A DNA stretch of 8,166 nucleotides, from positions 1 to 8,166 of the forward strand of contig JAEZAW010000260.1 of the NCBI GenBank assembly GCA_023430315.1. Reading direction: 5' to 3'. The notes beneath the pieces were generated by a model. The model was not told where the DNA came from and ran no database searches. It saw only the letters and a program-made list of their open reading frames with translations. The stretch's first letter is position 1; every line of letters begins with the position of its first letter. The DNA comes from Pseudomonadota bacterium. Its GTDB lineage: Bacteria; Pseudomonadota; Alphaproteobacteria; Rhizobiales; Hyphomicrobiaceae. A program made the translations under genes and the position numbers. Positions 1 to 7,025 of this stretch are shown in pieces.

Positions 1-731
1 TCGCTGCCGACATTCACGGAGAGGATCTGGCCGCCGTTGGATGCCGGTCGCTCGATAGCCCAGGCAATGGCGCGCGCCATGTCTTCGACGTCGATGAGCG
101 GGCGCCAGGGCGAGCCGTCGCTGAGCACGGTAATCTCACCGGCCGTCACCGCGCAGGCGACGAAATCGTTGAGCACTAGGTCGAGCCGCAGCCGCTCGGA
201 CATGCCGCAGGCCGTCGCAAAGCGCAGGAATGTCACGTTCATGGCCCCGACGTCCAGGCGCCGAACGCCTTCCTCGGTGCCGATCTTCGAGCGGGCATAA
301 GCCGTGAGCGGGTTGGTCGGGTCACCCTCCTTGCGCGGGCCGCCTTCGGCATAGCCATACATGCTGCAGCTCGAGGCGAAGACGAAGTGGCCGACGCCCG
401 CCGCAGCTGCCAGCCGCGCAATGCGCACGCTCGCCTCGGCGTTGATGTCGTTCGTGGCCGCCTCGAACTTGTTGCCCATCGGATCGTTGGAGATGGCGGC
501 AAGATGCACGATCGCGTCTACGCCTTTGAGCAGCTCCGCCGGAAGTTCGCGCACATCGCCGAAAACCTGGCGGTCGAGAAAGACCTCGGGGAGTGCCGAT
601 GCATTCGTCAGGCAGTGCCCGAAGAAGCTCTGGTCATAGCCGATGAGCTCGGCAGTGGGAAAGGTCGTGCGCAGGTAACGTCCGAGCACCGAGCCGACAT
701 AGCCCATGCTGCCCGTGATAAGGATCCTCAT
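1..731 (-). CDS. NAD-dependent epimerase/dehydratase (extended SDR), 3' end cut off by window edge
   Basis: Seen: an open frame from the ATG at 731 runs off the left edge after 243 complete codons with no stop. The product begins MRILITGSMGYVG, a Rossmann-fold GxxGxxG dinucleotide-binding loop (residues 7-13). 'DAIVHLAAISNDP' (72-84) is the typical second glycine/alanine-rich turn of extended SDRs. The catalytic Ser region 'FASSCSMYG' (118-126) and the Tyr-x-x-x-Lys pair Y145/K149 ('YARSK') are intact. 'WRPLIDVEDMARAI' (209-222) is the usual substrate-side motif. Known: such enzymes act in the cytoplasm on nucleotide sugars (epimerisation, dehydration or reduction) for surface polysaccharide or glycoconjugate synthesis; full members are usually about 300-340 residues, so some 60-100 are missing. 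The start is supported by AGGAAAGG at 741-748, nine bases upstream. It follows the pump gene on the same strand after 232 bp and may have its own promoter. The exact substrate cannot be read from the sequence. Confidence 0.9.
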   Translation of the reverse strand, partial: MRILITGSMGYVGSVLGRYLRTTFPTAELIGYDQSFFGHCLTNASALPEVFLDRQVFGDVRELPAELLKGVDAIVHLAAISNDPMGNKFEAATNDINAEASVRIARLAAAAGVGHFVFASSCSMYGYAEGGPRKEGDPTNPLTAYARSKIGTEEGVRRLDVGAMNVTFLRFATACGMSERLRLDLVLNDFVACAVTAGEITVLSDGSPWRPLIDVEDMARAIAWAIERPASNGGQILSVNVGS

Positions 732-790
732 TGCACACTGCCTTTCCTAATCGATGAGTGGCATTCCGCCGGGAGACGCCAAGCGGTGCC

Positions 791-819
791 GTTATGATCG
801 TGCTTGGAGAATGTGCCAA
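791..819 (-). promoter_or_regulatory. candidate sigma-70-type promoter for the epimerase gene
   Basis: On the minus strand TTGGCA (819-814, five of six matches to TTGACA) is followed after exactly 17 bases by CATAAC (796-791, four of six matches to TATAAT). Transcription would begin near 784, giving a leader of roughly 53 nt that includes the AGGAAAGG ribosome site. A perfect 7-bp inverted repeat lies seven bases upstream of the -35 box. The assignment is a visual consensus match only. The 232-bp gap after the pump gene makes a separate promoter reasonable. Confidence 0.35.
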
Positions 820-826
820 GCCCCCG

Positions 827-847
827 ATGGGCGCTAAGCCCGCCCAT
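827..847. repeat. perfect 7-bp inverted repeat between pump and epimerase genes
   Basis: ATGGGCG (827-833) and CGCCCAT (841-847) are exact reverse complements around a 7-nt loop. As RNA on the minus strand this forms a GC-rich hairpin about 117 nt past the pump stop codon. No T-run follows on either strand, so it is not a classic intrinsic terminator. It could stabilise the 3' end of the pump mRNA, assist termination, or be a protein-binding site just upstream of the candidate epimerase promoter. Confidence 0.4.
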
Positions 848-963
848 GGTAACCGCCAATCTGCCCCTAAGCCTCCCCTACGCAAGCAAATGATATGCCA
901 TCCGCTTGGTCGCGCCGCCCGTGCGTCAACCATACCAGAGCGATCGTAGATCCGGCATGACGC

Positions 964-3900
964 CTATTCGGCGGCCGTGCGCACGGGGGCAGGCTGGGCC
1001 GGCTCGGCGGTCGGCTCCCCGGTTTCCGCAGCGGCAGCCTCGCGGCGCCCGGCACCGAGCTTCGTCCCGGCCTCTTCGAGCAGCAGGTAAACGGCGGGCG
1101 TGATGTAGAGCGTCAGAAGCTGGGAGACCGCGAGCCCGCCGACGACCGCGAGGCCCAGAGGCTGGCGCAGCTCCGCGCCCGCGCCCCAGCCGACCGCGAT
1201 CGGCAGCACGCCGAAGAGCGCCGCCATAGTCGTCATCATGATCGGACGGAAGCGCAGGAGACAGGCTTCGCGAATAGCCTCTTTCGGCTCCATGCCGCGC
1301 GATCGCGCCTCGACCGCGAAATCGATCATCATGATCGCGTTCTTCTTCACGATGCCGATCAGCAGGAGAATGCCGATCATCGCGATTATCGTCAGCTCGG
1401 TATCGAACACGATCAGTGTCAGCAGCGCGCCGAGACTCGCCGATGGCAGTCCGGAGAGGATCGTGATCGGATGGATGAAGCTCTCGTACAGAATGCCGAG
1501 CACGATGTAGATCGTGAGCACGGCGGCCAGGATGAGGATCGGCTGATTGCGGAAGCTGTCCTGGAAGACCTGCGCCGTGCCGGCGAACTGGCCGATGATG
1601 CCGGCCGGCATGTTCACGTCGCGCTCGACCTCGGCCATGCGCGTGACCGCCTCGCCGAGCGTGTAGCCCTCGCCAAGGTTGAACGTGATGGTGACGGCCG
1701 GAAGCTGGCTCTGGCGCGCGACCGAGATCGGGCCTGAGCCAAGCGTCACGCGGGCAAGCGAATCGAAGCGTACGAGCTGGCCGCTGGCTGCACGCAGATA
1801 CACGCGGCTGAGCACGCTCGGATCGAGCTGATAGGTCTTGCTCGCCTCGAGAATGACGGAGTAGTCGTTCGCCGGCGTATAGACGGTCGCAATGTCTCTC
1901 TGGCCGAAAGTCGAATACAGCGTCGAGCGCAGCGTCTCCATGGACACGCCGTAGCGGGCGAGCGCATCGCGATCGACATCGATCTTCACCTGGCGGGCGC
2001 CGAGATCGAGATCGCTCGTCACGTCCGCGAAACCGGGCGTCGTCTTGAGCCGCTCGACGAGCCGGATCGATCCCTCATAAAGCGCGTTCCGGTCGACGCC
2101 CGTGAGCGTGTACTGGTAGGCCGAGGCGCCGCCACGGGCGCCGATGCGCAGGTTCTGGAGCGGCACGGGGAAGGCGCGAACGCCAACGATGCCGGCGAGC
2201 TTGCGGCGCAGGCGATGCTGGACATCCGTGATGGTGGCGCGCCCTTCGCGTTCGGCGCGCGGCTTCAGCTGCACGAAGATGGAGCCGCGGTTGATCGTCG
2301 GATTGAAGTTCGTGCGCGCAACATTAGAGTTGATGTAGAGCACGTCCGGATCGGTCAGAATGGCGGCTGCCACCTGGCGCTGGCGATCGAGCATGGCCGG
2401 ATAGGCAATGTCGGGCTGGGCCTCGGTCCGCACGATAATGATGCTCGTGTCCTCGGTCGGCATGAAGCCTTTCTTGACCGCACCAAAGGCCCACACAGTC
2501 GCGACCATCGTGCCTACCGTAAGCAGCAGCATGAGACTGCGGTGGCGCAGCGACCAGTCGAGCGAGCGGCGATAGGCGCCAGCCATGGCCGCATATCCCA
2601 CCTCGAAGGCGCGCGAGAGGAAATTCGGCTTGTCGTCATGGACGCTGTGATGGCTCAGCATGCGCGAGCAAAGCATGGGCGTCAGCGTCAGGGCAATGAA
2701 GCCCGAGAACATGATCGCGAGACTGATCGTGACGGCGAACGAGAAGAAGAAGCGCCCGACGACACCGCCCATGAGCAGGATGGGAATGAAGACGGCGACC
2801 AGCGAGAGCGTGATCGAAAGGACTGTGAAGCCGATCTCCGTGGAGCCCTTGATGGCAGCTTCCAGCGGCTTCATGCCCTCTTCGATGTAGCGCACAATAT
2901 TCTCGAGCACGATGATCGCGTCGTCGACGACAAAGCCGAGCGCCAGCGTCAGGGCGAGGAGCGTGACGTTATCGAGCGAGAAGCCGAAGTAGGCCATGCC
3001 CGCAAACGTGCCGATGATAGAGAGCGGGAGCGCGAAGGCGGGGATGATGGTCGCGCGCCAATTGCGCAGGAAGGCCAGGATGACGAGGATGACGAGTACG
3101 GCAGTGATGAGGAGCGTAACCTCGACGTCATGGACGGAGTCGCGGATCGATTCCGAGCGATCCGACAGGATGCGCAGCTGCACGGTCGGTGGCAGCTCAT
3201 TCTGGAACTCGGGCACCATGCGACGCACGGCATCGGTAACGGCGACCGTGTTGGCATCGGGCTGGCGCCGGACTGAGACGATGATGGAGCGCTGGCCGTT
3301 GTATTCGGCATAGGCCTCGTTGTCCTCGACGGAGTCTGCGACCTCGGCTACGTCCTGCAGGCGCACGGGGGCGCCATTGCGCCAAGCGACCACAATGGGC
3401 TTGAAGTAGGCGGCCGTCGCTTCGGCGTTCTTGGTCTCCAGGATGTAGACCTGCTTGTCCGTACGGATGGAGCCGAGCGGGCCAACGCCGGCAATGGCGG
3501 CAACGGCCGTGCGCAGCTCCTCGACGGAGAGGCCGCGCGTCGCGAGCGCGTCGAAGTCATAGCGGATGCGGACGGCGCGCTTCTGGGCACCCTGGATGGT
3601 CACCTCGGCGACACCGGGCAGCGTCGAGAGGCGCGGTAGCATGACCGTCTCGGCAAACTCGTTGATCTCGGGTGCGGGCGTCGTCTCCGAGGTTAGCGCG
3701 AGGAAGATGATCGGACTGTCCGCCGGATTGACTTTACGAAATGAGGGCGGTGCCTCGAGGTCCTCGGGCAGGCGGCGCGTTGCGACCGAGATCGCCGATT
3801 GGACGTCGAGGGCGGCGGCATCGATGTTGCGGTCTAGGTCGAACTCGAGCGTGATCGAAGTCGCGCCTTCGACGCTCGATGAGGAAATGTTCGAGATGCC

Positions 3901-4125
3901 GGCGATGGTGGCGAACTGCCGCTCGAGAGGTGCCGCGACCGATACGGCCATGGTGTCCGGGCTCGCGCCCGGCAGGCGCGCCGAGACCGTGATCGTCGGC
4001 ACGTCGATACGGGGAATTGCCGCGATGGGAAGCTGGCGGTAGGCGAAGAGGCCCGCCAGCAGAATGGAGGCCATCAACAGAATCGTCATCACCGGGCGAC
4101 GGATGCACAGCTCCGAGATCTTCAT
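964..4125 (-). CDS. RND efflux pump, inner-membrane permease subunit (HAE-1 family, MdtB/MdtC-like)
   Basis: This 1053-residue protein is a full-length proton-driven RND exporter, the usual size for the family. It starts MKISELCIRRPVMTILLMAS with the first membrane helix (about 10-28). A large periplasmic loop follows, then helices 2-6 (about 336-485) and 7 (529-549), a second periplasmic loop, and helices 8-12 (about 860-1015). The proton-relay pair D401/D402 sits in 'GFVVDDAIIVLENI', and the matching lysine K928 in 'GIVKKNAIMMIDFA', so the translocation triad is complete. The VKKNA/MMIDFA form resembles MdtB/MdtC-type pumps rather than AcrB. The C-terminal cytoplasmic tail (1021-1053) is Ala/Glu/Pro-rich. 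The start has AGAGGA six bases upstream (4137-4132). The fusion-protein gene lies 79 bp upstream on the same strand, so both are probably co-transcribed. Family knowledge: it exports drugs, detergents or metabolites from periplasm or membrane through an outer-membrane channel; the true substrate is not evident. Confidence 0.95.
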   Translation of the reverse strand: MKISELCIRRPVMTILLMASILLAGLFAYRQLPIAAIPRIDVPTITVSARLPGASPDTMAVSVAAPLERQFATIAGISNISSSSVEGATSITLEFDLDRNIDAAALDVQSAISVATRRLPEDLEAPPSFRKVNPADSPIIFLALTSETTPAPEINEFAETVMLPRLSTLPGVAEVTIQGAQKRAVRIRYDFDALATRGLSVEELRTAVAAIAGVGPLGSIRTDKQVYILETKNAEATAAYFKPIVVAWRNGAPVRLQDVAEVADSVEDNEAYAEYNGQRSIIVSVRRQPDANTVAVTDAVRRMVPEFQNELPPTVQLRILSDRSESIRDSVHDVEVTLLITAVLVILVILAFLRNWRATIIPAFALPLSIIGTFAGMAYFGFSLDNVTLLALTLALGFVVDDAIIVLENIVRYIEEGMKPLEAAIKGSTEIGFTVLSITLSLVAVFIPILLMGGVVGRFFFSFAVTISLAIMFSGFIALTLTPMLCSRMLSHHSVHDDKPNFLSRAFEVGYAAMAGAYRRSLDWSLRHRSLMLLLTVGTMVATVWAFGAVKKGFMPTEDTSIIIVRTEAQPDIAYPAMLDRQRQVAAAILTDPDVLYINSNVARTNFNPTINRGSIFVQLKPRAEREGRATITDVQHRLRRKLAGIVGVRAFPVPLQNLRIGARGGASAYQYTLTGVDRNALYEGSIRLVERLKTTPGFADVTSDLDLGARQVKIDVDRDALARYGVSMETLRSTLYSTFGQRDIATVYTPANDYSVILEASKTYQLDPSVLSRVYLRAASGQLVRFDSLARVTLGSGPISVARQSQLPAVTITFNLGEGYTLGEAVTRMAEVERDVNMPAGIIGQFAGTAQVFQDSFRNQPILILAAVLTIYIVLGILYESFIHPITILSGLPSASLGALLTLIVFDTELTIIAMIGILLLIGIVKKNAIMMIDFAVEARSRGMEPKEAIREACLLRFRPIMMTTMAALFGVLPIAVGWGAGAELRQPLGLAVVGGLAVSQLLTLYITPAVYLLLEEAGTKLGAGRREAAAAETGEPTAEPAQPAPVRTAAE

Positions 4126-4172
4126 CGCCTATCCTCTGCCCTCGTGACCTCTCCGATACCCGAAACAGCATC

Positions 4173-4196
4173 TGCATCGCAGCACGTACCGATGCA
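4173..4196 (-). repeat. intra-operon hairpin between fusion-protein and pump genes
   Basis: TGCATCG (4173-4179) and CGATGCA (4190-4196) form a perfect 7-bp stem with a 10-nt loop in the 79-bp gap between the two efflux genes. In the mRNA it starts nine nucleotides after the fusion-protein stop codon and lies about 35 nt before the pump ribosome site. It is not followed by a U-run, so full termination is unlikely. A role in mRNA processing or in setting the ratio of fusion protein to pump is an inference. Confidence 0.4.
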
Positions 4197-4204
4197 CTCG
4201 CGCC

Positions 4205-5518
4205 TCACGTACGCCCGCGCTCGCGTCCAGGCGCCGACGCCGGCGTGTCGCGCGCTGCCGGTCCCGTCCCGCGCTCGTCAGGCACCTTGGCCCCGCCTTT
4301 CGGGCCGGTGGGCTCACCGCTCGGCGCCGCACTGGGCTCGCGGATGGTGATCGCGGCGCCAGGCGCAAGCCGCAGCTGGCCCTCGGTCACCACGCGCTCC
4401 CCAGCCGAGAGGCCATCCGAAAGATACGCGCTCGTGCCGATCACGCGGGCCAGCGCCACCGTGCGCGGCGCAACGCGTCCGTCAGCGCCGATGACCCAGG
4501 CAAGCATACCCTGCTGAGAGGGCAGCACAGCGCTCGACGGCACGGCAACGAAGCCGGACCGCCGTTCCACGACGAGCTCGACATCCACGGCCTGCCCCGG
4601 CCAGAGCACCTCATCCTCGTTCGAAACCTCGACCTTGCCCATGAGCGTGCCGGTCGACTTGTCCACCTGGTTGTCGATGAAAATGACCTTGCCCTTGGTT
4701 TCGATGGGCGTCTCGCCGGGCACGCGGATCGTCGCCTCCGAGCGCGCAGCGAGTGCGCGACGCAGGTTGACGAGATCGTGCTGTGGCACCGAGAAGGTCA
4801 CGTAGATCGGCCGCGTCTGGTTGATGACGACGAGCGCGCCGGTGTCGGCCATGCGCACGTTCGAGCCAAGCTCGGCTTTCAGCGCACCCGTGCGACCGGG
4901 AATGGGCGCGAGCACTGTCAGATAGTCGAGCTGAGTCCGCCAGGCTTCGAACTGCGCCTCGCCGGCAGCAATGGCGGCCTTCAACGACTCGACCGTGCTG
5001 CGCTGCGTCTCGGTCGCCTGCTCGGTGACGATGTTCTTCGTCACGAGCGTCTCACGACGGCGCAGGATGGCTTCGGCATCGGTGAGAGCCGCCCTGTCGC
5101 GCGCGATGTTGGCTTCGGCCTGCTTCATTTGCGCTTTGACGAGGCGATCATCGAGGCGGAAGAGGACATCACCCGCGCGCACCTCGTCGCCCTCCTTGAA
5201 GGCGATCTCGGAGATTTGGCCATCGACGCGCGGCTTCACGCCAACGGTCGCAAACGGCTCGACCGTACCTGGGGCCGAAAGAATGATGGGCATTTCTGCG
5301 GTGACGGCAGTTCCGGCCATGACCGGCACAGGCGCACCGCGCGCCCCTTTGGTCGCGGCGCCGGTTGGCGCCTTCGTCGCGGTCGCGTCTTTACTAGCGG
5401 GGGCGACGAGACTGCCGACATGGCTGAATACCGGCCATTGCCTGGAAGGCGGGTAGGCGAACCATGTTGCCGCGCCCGCTGCCAGCAGGACCACGGCAAT
5501 GGTAAACGACCTGCGCAT
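4205..5518 (-). CDS. RND efflux membrane-fusion (periplasmic adaptor) protein, MdtA/HlyD-like
   Basis: The 437-residue product links the inner-membrane pump to an outer-membrane channel. From the chosen ATG it has a basic start and one hydrophobic segment (about 5-21) with no lipobox cysteine, so it should be anchored by an uncleaved helix or a Sec signal rather than a lipid; no cysteine is present anywhere. A low-complexity Ala/Thr/Lys linker spans about 37-66. The first lipoyl half-motif is 'VKPRVDGQISEIAFKEGDEV' (94-113), followed by an alpha-helical hairpin (about 123-193). The second lipoyl half comes at 198-232, with 'APIPGRTGALK' (204-214). The beta-barrel domain includes 'PIYVTFSVPQ' (237-246), and the membrane-proximal domain 'WPGQAVDVEL' (306-315) and 'AVPSSAV' (325-331). 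A Pro/Gly/charged tail (about 396-437) ends the protein. An in-frame GTG at 5632 would add 38 residues, but it would bury the signal anchor, and the ATG at 5518 has a good ribosome site. It precedes the pump gene by 79 bp. Confidence 0.92.
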   Translation of the reverse strand: MRRSFTIAVVLLAAGAATWFAYPPSRQWPVFSHVGSLVAPASKDATATKAPTGAATKGARGAPVPVMAGTAVTAEMPIILSAPGTVEPFATVGVKPRVDGQISEIAFKEGDEVRAGDVLFRLDDRLVKAQMKQAEANIARDRAALTDAEAILRRRETLVTKNIVTEQATETQRSTVESLKAAIAAGEAQFEAWRTQLDYLTVLAPIPGRTGALKAELGSNVRMADTGALVVINQTRPIYVTFSVPQHDLVNLRRALAARSEATIRVPGETPIETKGKVIFIDNQVDKSTGTLMGKVEVSNEDEVLWPGQAVDVELVVERRSGFVAVPSSAVLPSQQGMLAWVIGADGRVAPRTVALARVIGTSAYLSDGLSAGERVVTEGQLRLAPGAAITIREPSAAPSGEPTGPKGGAKVPDERGTGPAARDTPASAPGRERGRT

Positions 5519-5523
5519 GCGTA

Positions 5524-5531
5524 CCCCTTCT
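5524..5531 (-). promoter_or_regulatory. ribosome binding site that fixes the fusion-protein start
   Basis: The minus strand reads AGAAGGGG (5531-5524) followed by a 5-nt spacer and the ATG at 5518-5516. This placement, together with the signal-anchor sequence that begins directly after this ATG, favours it over the longer in-frame GTG start at 5632. Confidence 0.65.
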
Positions 5532-5543
5532 CGCTCGCCCCGC

Positions 5544-5562
5544 CCGAATTCGGAGAGCTCTC
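5544..5562. repeat. two abutting 10-bp palindromes upstream of the fusion-protein gene
   Basis: CCGAATTCGG (5544-5553) and GAGAGCTCTC (5553-5562) are both perfect palindromes sharing one base, 26 to 44 bp upstream of the fusion-protein ATG. A position close to the expected leader would suit an operator for a dimeric repressor, as is common for efflux operons. Single 10-bp palindromes occur by chance about once per kilobase, so only the adjacency is notable. No regulator gene is visible in the window. Confidence 0.3.
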
Positions 5563-5617
5563 GCTTGAGGCCCTCCGAGACCGATACAGCCGTCAACTTC
5601 GTGGAAATCAGCTTCCT

Positions 5618-5685
5618 GAGGGGGTGACCCACAGACTGAAGCTCACGCCGGGAGTCAGCCGCAATCTACGACGGACCACCCCCTC
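5618..5685. repeat. 9-bp inverted repeat with 50-bp spacer between amidohydrolase and efflux operon
   Basis: GAGGGGGTG (5618-5626) and CACCCCCTC (5677-5685) are exact reverse complements separated by 50 bp. They lie in the 247-bp gap upstream of the efflux operon. The arms could be paired binding sites for a regulator, or the base of a large leader-RNA structure. The G5/C5 runs lower sequence complexity and raise the chance of coincidence. Confidence 0.35.
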
Positions 5686-5718
5686 GCGGGAAGAACGGCG
5701 CGCGCGCGTGGTATCCGT

Positions 5719-5757
5719 CGCTCGCCGGAGCACTTTTTCTCCAGGCGCCGCCGAGCG
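5719..5757 (-). terminator. possible weak terminator or 3'-end hairpin after the amidohydrolase gene
   Basis: Immediately downstream of the amidohydrolase stop, the minus-strand RNA can pair CGCTCG (5757-5752) with CGAGCG (5724-5719), and CTGGAG (5744-5739) with CTCCGG (5730-5725, one G-U pair). This leaves a 7-nt one-sided bulge and an A-rich 8-nt loop. No U-tract follows, so rho-independent termination is doubtful. The structure may instead protect the 3' end. Confidence 0.25.
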
Positions 5758-5765
5758 GTTCAGCG

Positions 5766-6872
5766 TTAGTCAGCGCCGAGACCAGCTGCTTTGCGCGCCG
5801 CTTCGACGACCGCCTCCTGGTGCGGAAAAAGCACGCTCGGCGGCAATCCGGCCATACGCGTGGCCATGATGTTCTCAATGCCCGACGGCCTTCTGGTCAG
5901 CTCCTCGAAAATAGGCAGTGCAAGGAATGGTGCCGTCGGCGCGCTGTATCCCCCTTCGTGCGCGAAGACGATCCGTCCGCCGCAGAGGCGGCGTGCCGCG
6001 TCCAGGACGGCGACCGTCATCCAGCGAAAATCCTCGGGCCCCAGCATCATGCGCCCGAGCGGATCGTTGTTCCCCGCATCGAGCCCACAAGCGACGAAAA
6101 TGAGATCGGGCCGGAAGCGGTCCAGCGCCGGCAGTACGACCCGCTCGAAGGCAGCGCGATAGGCGGCCGTGCCCGAACCCGGTGGCAGCGGGAGATTGAT
6201 CGTCGCGCCGTGCCCGGCCCCCGTACCTGTCTGCTCGACAGTGCCGCTGCCGCCGCGCGGAAAGTTGCCGTTCTCGTGGAGAGAAATCGCGAGCACGCTC
6301 GGATCATCATAGAAGCAGGCTTGCGTGCCATTGCCGTGATGGACATCCCAGTCGACGACAGCGATGCGCTTGATACCGTGGCTCGCCTGGGCGTGGCGCG
6401 CAGCAATGGCGATATTGGCGAAGACGCAGAAGCCCATGCCGCCACTGGGCTCGGCGTGATGGCCTGGTGGGCGCGAGAGAACGTAGGCGTTATCCGCAGC
6501 GCCGGTGAGCACCGCATCGACGCCGGCGATCGTCGCACCCGCTGAGAGCAGCGCCAACTCGTAGCCACCCGGGCCTATGAAGGCACTCACGCCGAGCTGC
6601 CCGCCGTACGCGCTCGAAAGAGCCTTCACCTTCGCCAGGTAGTCCGGCGCGTGCACACGAAGGATATCCGCATCACTGGCCGGCGTCGGCGTGATGACCT
6701 TCATGTGCGCCGTCATGCCGGTCGCATCGAGCAGGTTCTTGATGCGCCGTTTGGTCTCCGGGTTCTCCGAACTTTCGCCCGGCTGCACCCAGCCCCCGGC
6801 CGGCGTGGGCCCCGCGAACGTCCCGGCATCGAACCACATGAGTTTCTCGTGCCAGATGAGCGCGGTCGTCAT
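5766..6872 (-). CDS. class II histone-deacetylase-like amidohydrolase (HDAH / acetylpolyamine amidohydrolase family)
   Basis: The 368-residue cytoplasmic protein has no signal peptide and matches the usual length of bacterial HDAH-type enzymes (about 340-370). The arginase/deacetylase-fold active site is complete. The His pair H138/H139 is in 'RPPGHHAEP'. Zinc ligands D176 and H178 are in 'DWDVHHGNGT', and the third ligand D265 is in 'CGLDAGNNDP'. The transition-state tyrosine Y309 is in 'HEGGYS'. Spacing and motifs closely resemble what I recall of the Bordetella/Alcaligenes FB188 HDAH. Known chemistry: Zn-dependent hydrolysis of an N-acetyl amide to amine and acetate; natural substrates are acetylated polyamines, acetyl-lysine or related compounds, and cannot be assigned here. 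The ATG at 6872 has GGAG six bases upstream (6882-6879). The gene is divergent from the DUF2946-like gene (153-bp gap). It lies 247 bp upstream of the efflux operon on the same strand, so read-through is possible. Confidence 0.93.
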   Translation of the reverse strand: MTTALIWHEKLMWFDAGTFAGPTPAGGWVQPGESSENPETKRRIKNLLDATGMTAHMKVITPTPASDADILRVHAPDYLAKVKALSSAYGGQLGVSAFIGPGGYELALLSAGATIAGVDAVLTGAADNAYVLSRPPGHHAEPSGGMGFCVFANIAIAARHAQASHGIKRIAVVDWDVHHGNGTQACFYDDPSVLAISLHENGNFPRGGSGTVEQTGTGAGHGATINLPLPPGSGTAAYRAAFERVVLPALDRFRPDLIFVACGLDAGNNDPLGRMMLGPEDFRWMTVAVLDAARRLCGGRIVFAHEGGYSAPTAPFLALPIFEELTRRPSGIENIMATRMAGLPPSVLFPHQEAVVEAARKAAGLGAD

Positions 6873-6909
6873 TCAGGGCTCCATGGTTTGCCGGACACGA
6901 GACCGTAGC

Positions 6910-6927
6910 AACGACGCTGCGTCCGTT
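6910..6927. repeat. imperfect palindrome in the divergent intergenic region
   Basis: AACG-ACGC (6910-6917), a central T, and GCGT-C-CGTT (6919-6927) form eight paired bases with one extra base, centred about 45 bp upstream of the amidohydrolase start. The core GACGCTGCGTC is a perfect 11-bp odd palindrome. It sits in the 153-bp region between two divergent genes, where a shared operator is plausible. No strong -35/-10 pair was found for either gene here. Confidence 0.3.
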
Positions 6928-7025
6928 CAACGAGGGCGTCCGATCCGCAGCGGCATAAGCGCATAGTCCACGGTACTCCCTTGAAACGTGCCACGAACTG
7001 CGCAGAATGGCGGCGAGGAGCCTGA

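Noticed and set aside
2215..3276. 353-codon open frame on the plus strand inside the pump gene
   Set aside because: It is antisense to a clear RND gene. Its product is a repetitive string of charged residues (Asp/Glu/Arg/His) typical of the reverse reading of GC-rich membrane-protein codons, with no recognisable domain.
5588..5599. TTGACG on the minus strand as a -35 box for the efflux operon
   Set aside because: No acceptable -10 hexamer occurs 16-18 bases downstream on that strand; the sequence there is GC-rich.
5519..5632. Longer fusion-protein start at an in-frame GTG (5632)
   Set aside because: It would place 38 polar residues ahead of the signal anchor, whereas the ATG at 5518 has AGAAGGGG five bases upstream and begins a normal export sequence.
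5698..5710. Alternating purine-pyrimidine run as Z-DNA or a functional repeat
   Set aside because: It is only 13 bp long in GC-rich DNA, easily explained by composition; mentioned only as part of the crowded intergenic region.
4778..5869. 363-codon plus-strand open frame overlapping the fusion-protein gene and the end of the amidohydrolase gene
   Set aside because: It is opposite two well-supported genes. The composition is Arg/Gly-rich without domain, signal or ribosome-site support, so it is a codon-bias shadow.
6873..6884. Three-codon mini-frame (ATG GAG CCC TGA) directly ahead of the amidohydrolase ATG
   Set aside because: It overlaps the GGAG ribosome site itself and is most simply part of that site; there is no sign of a leader-peptide arrangement.
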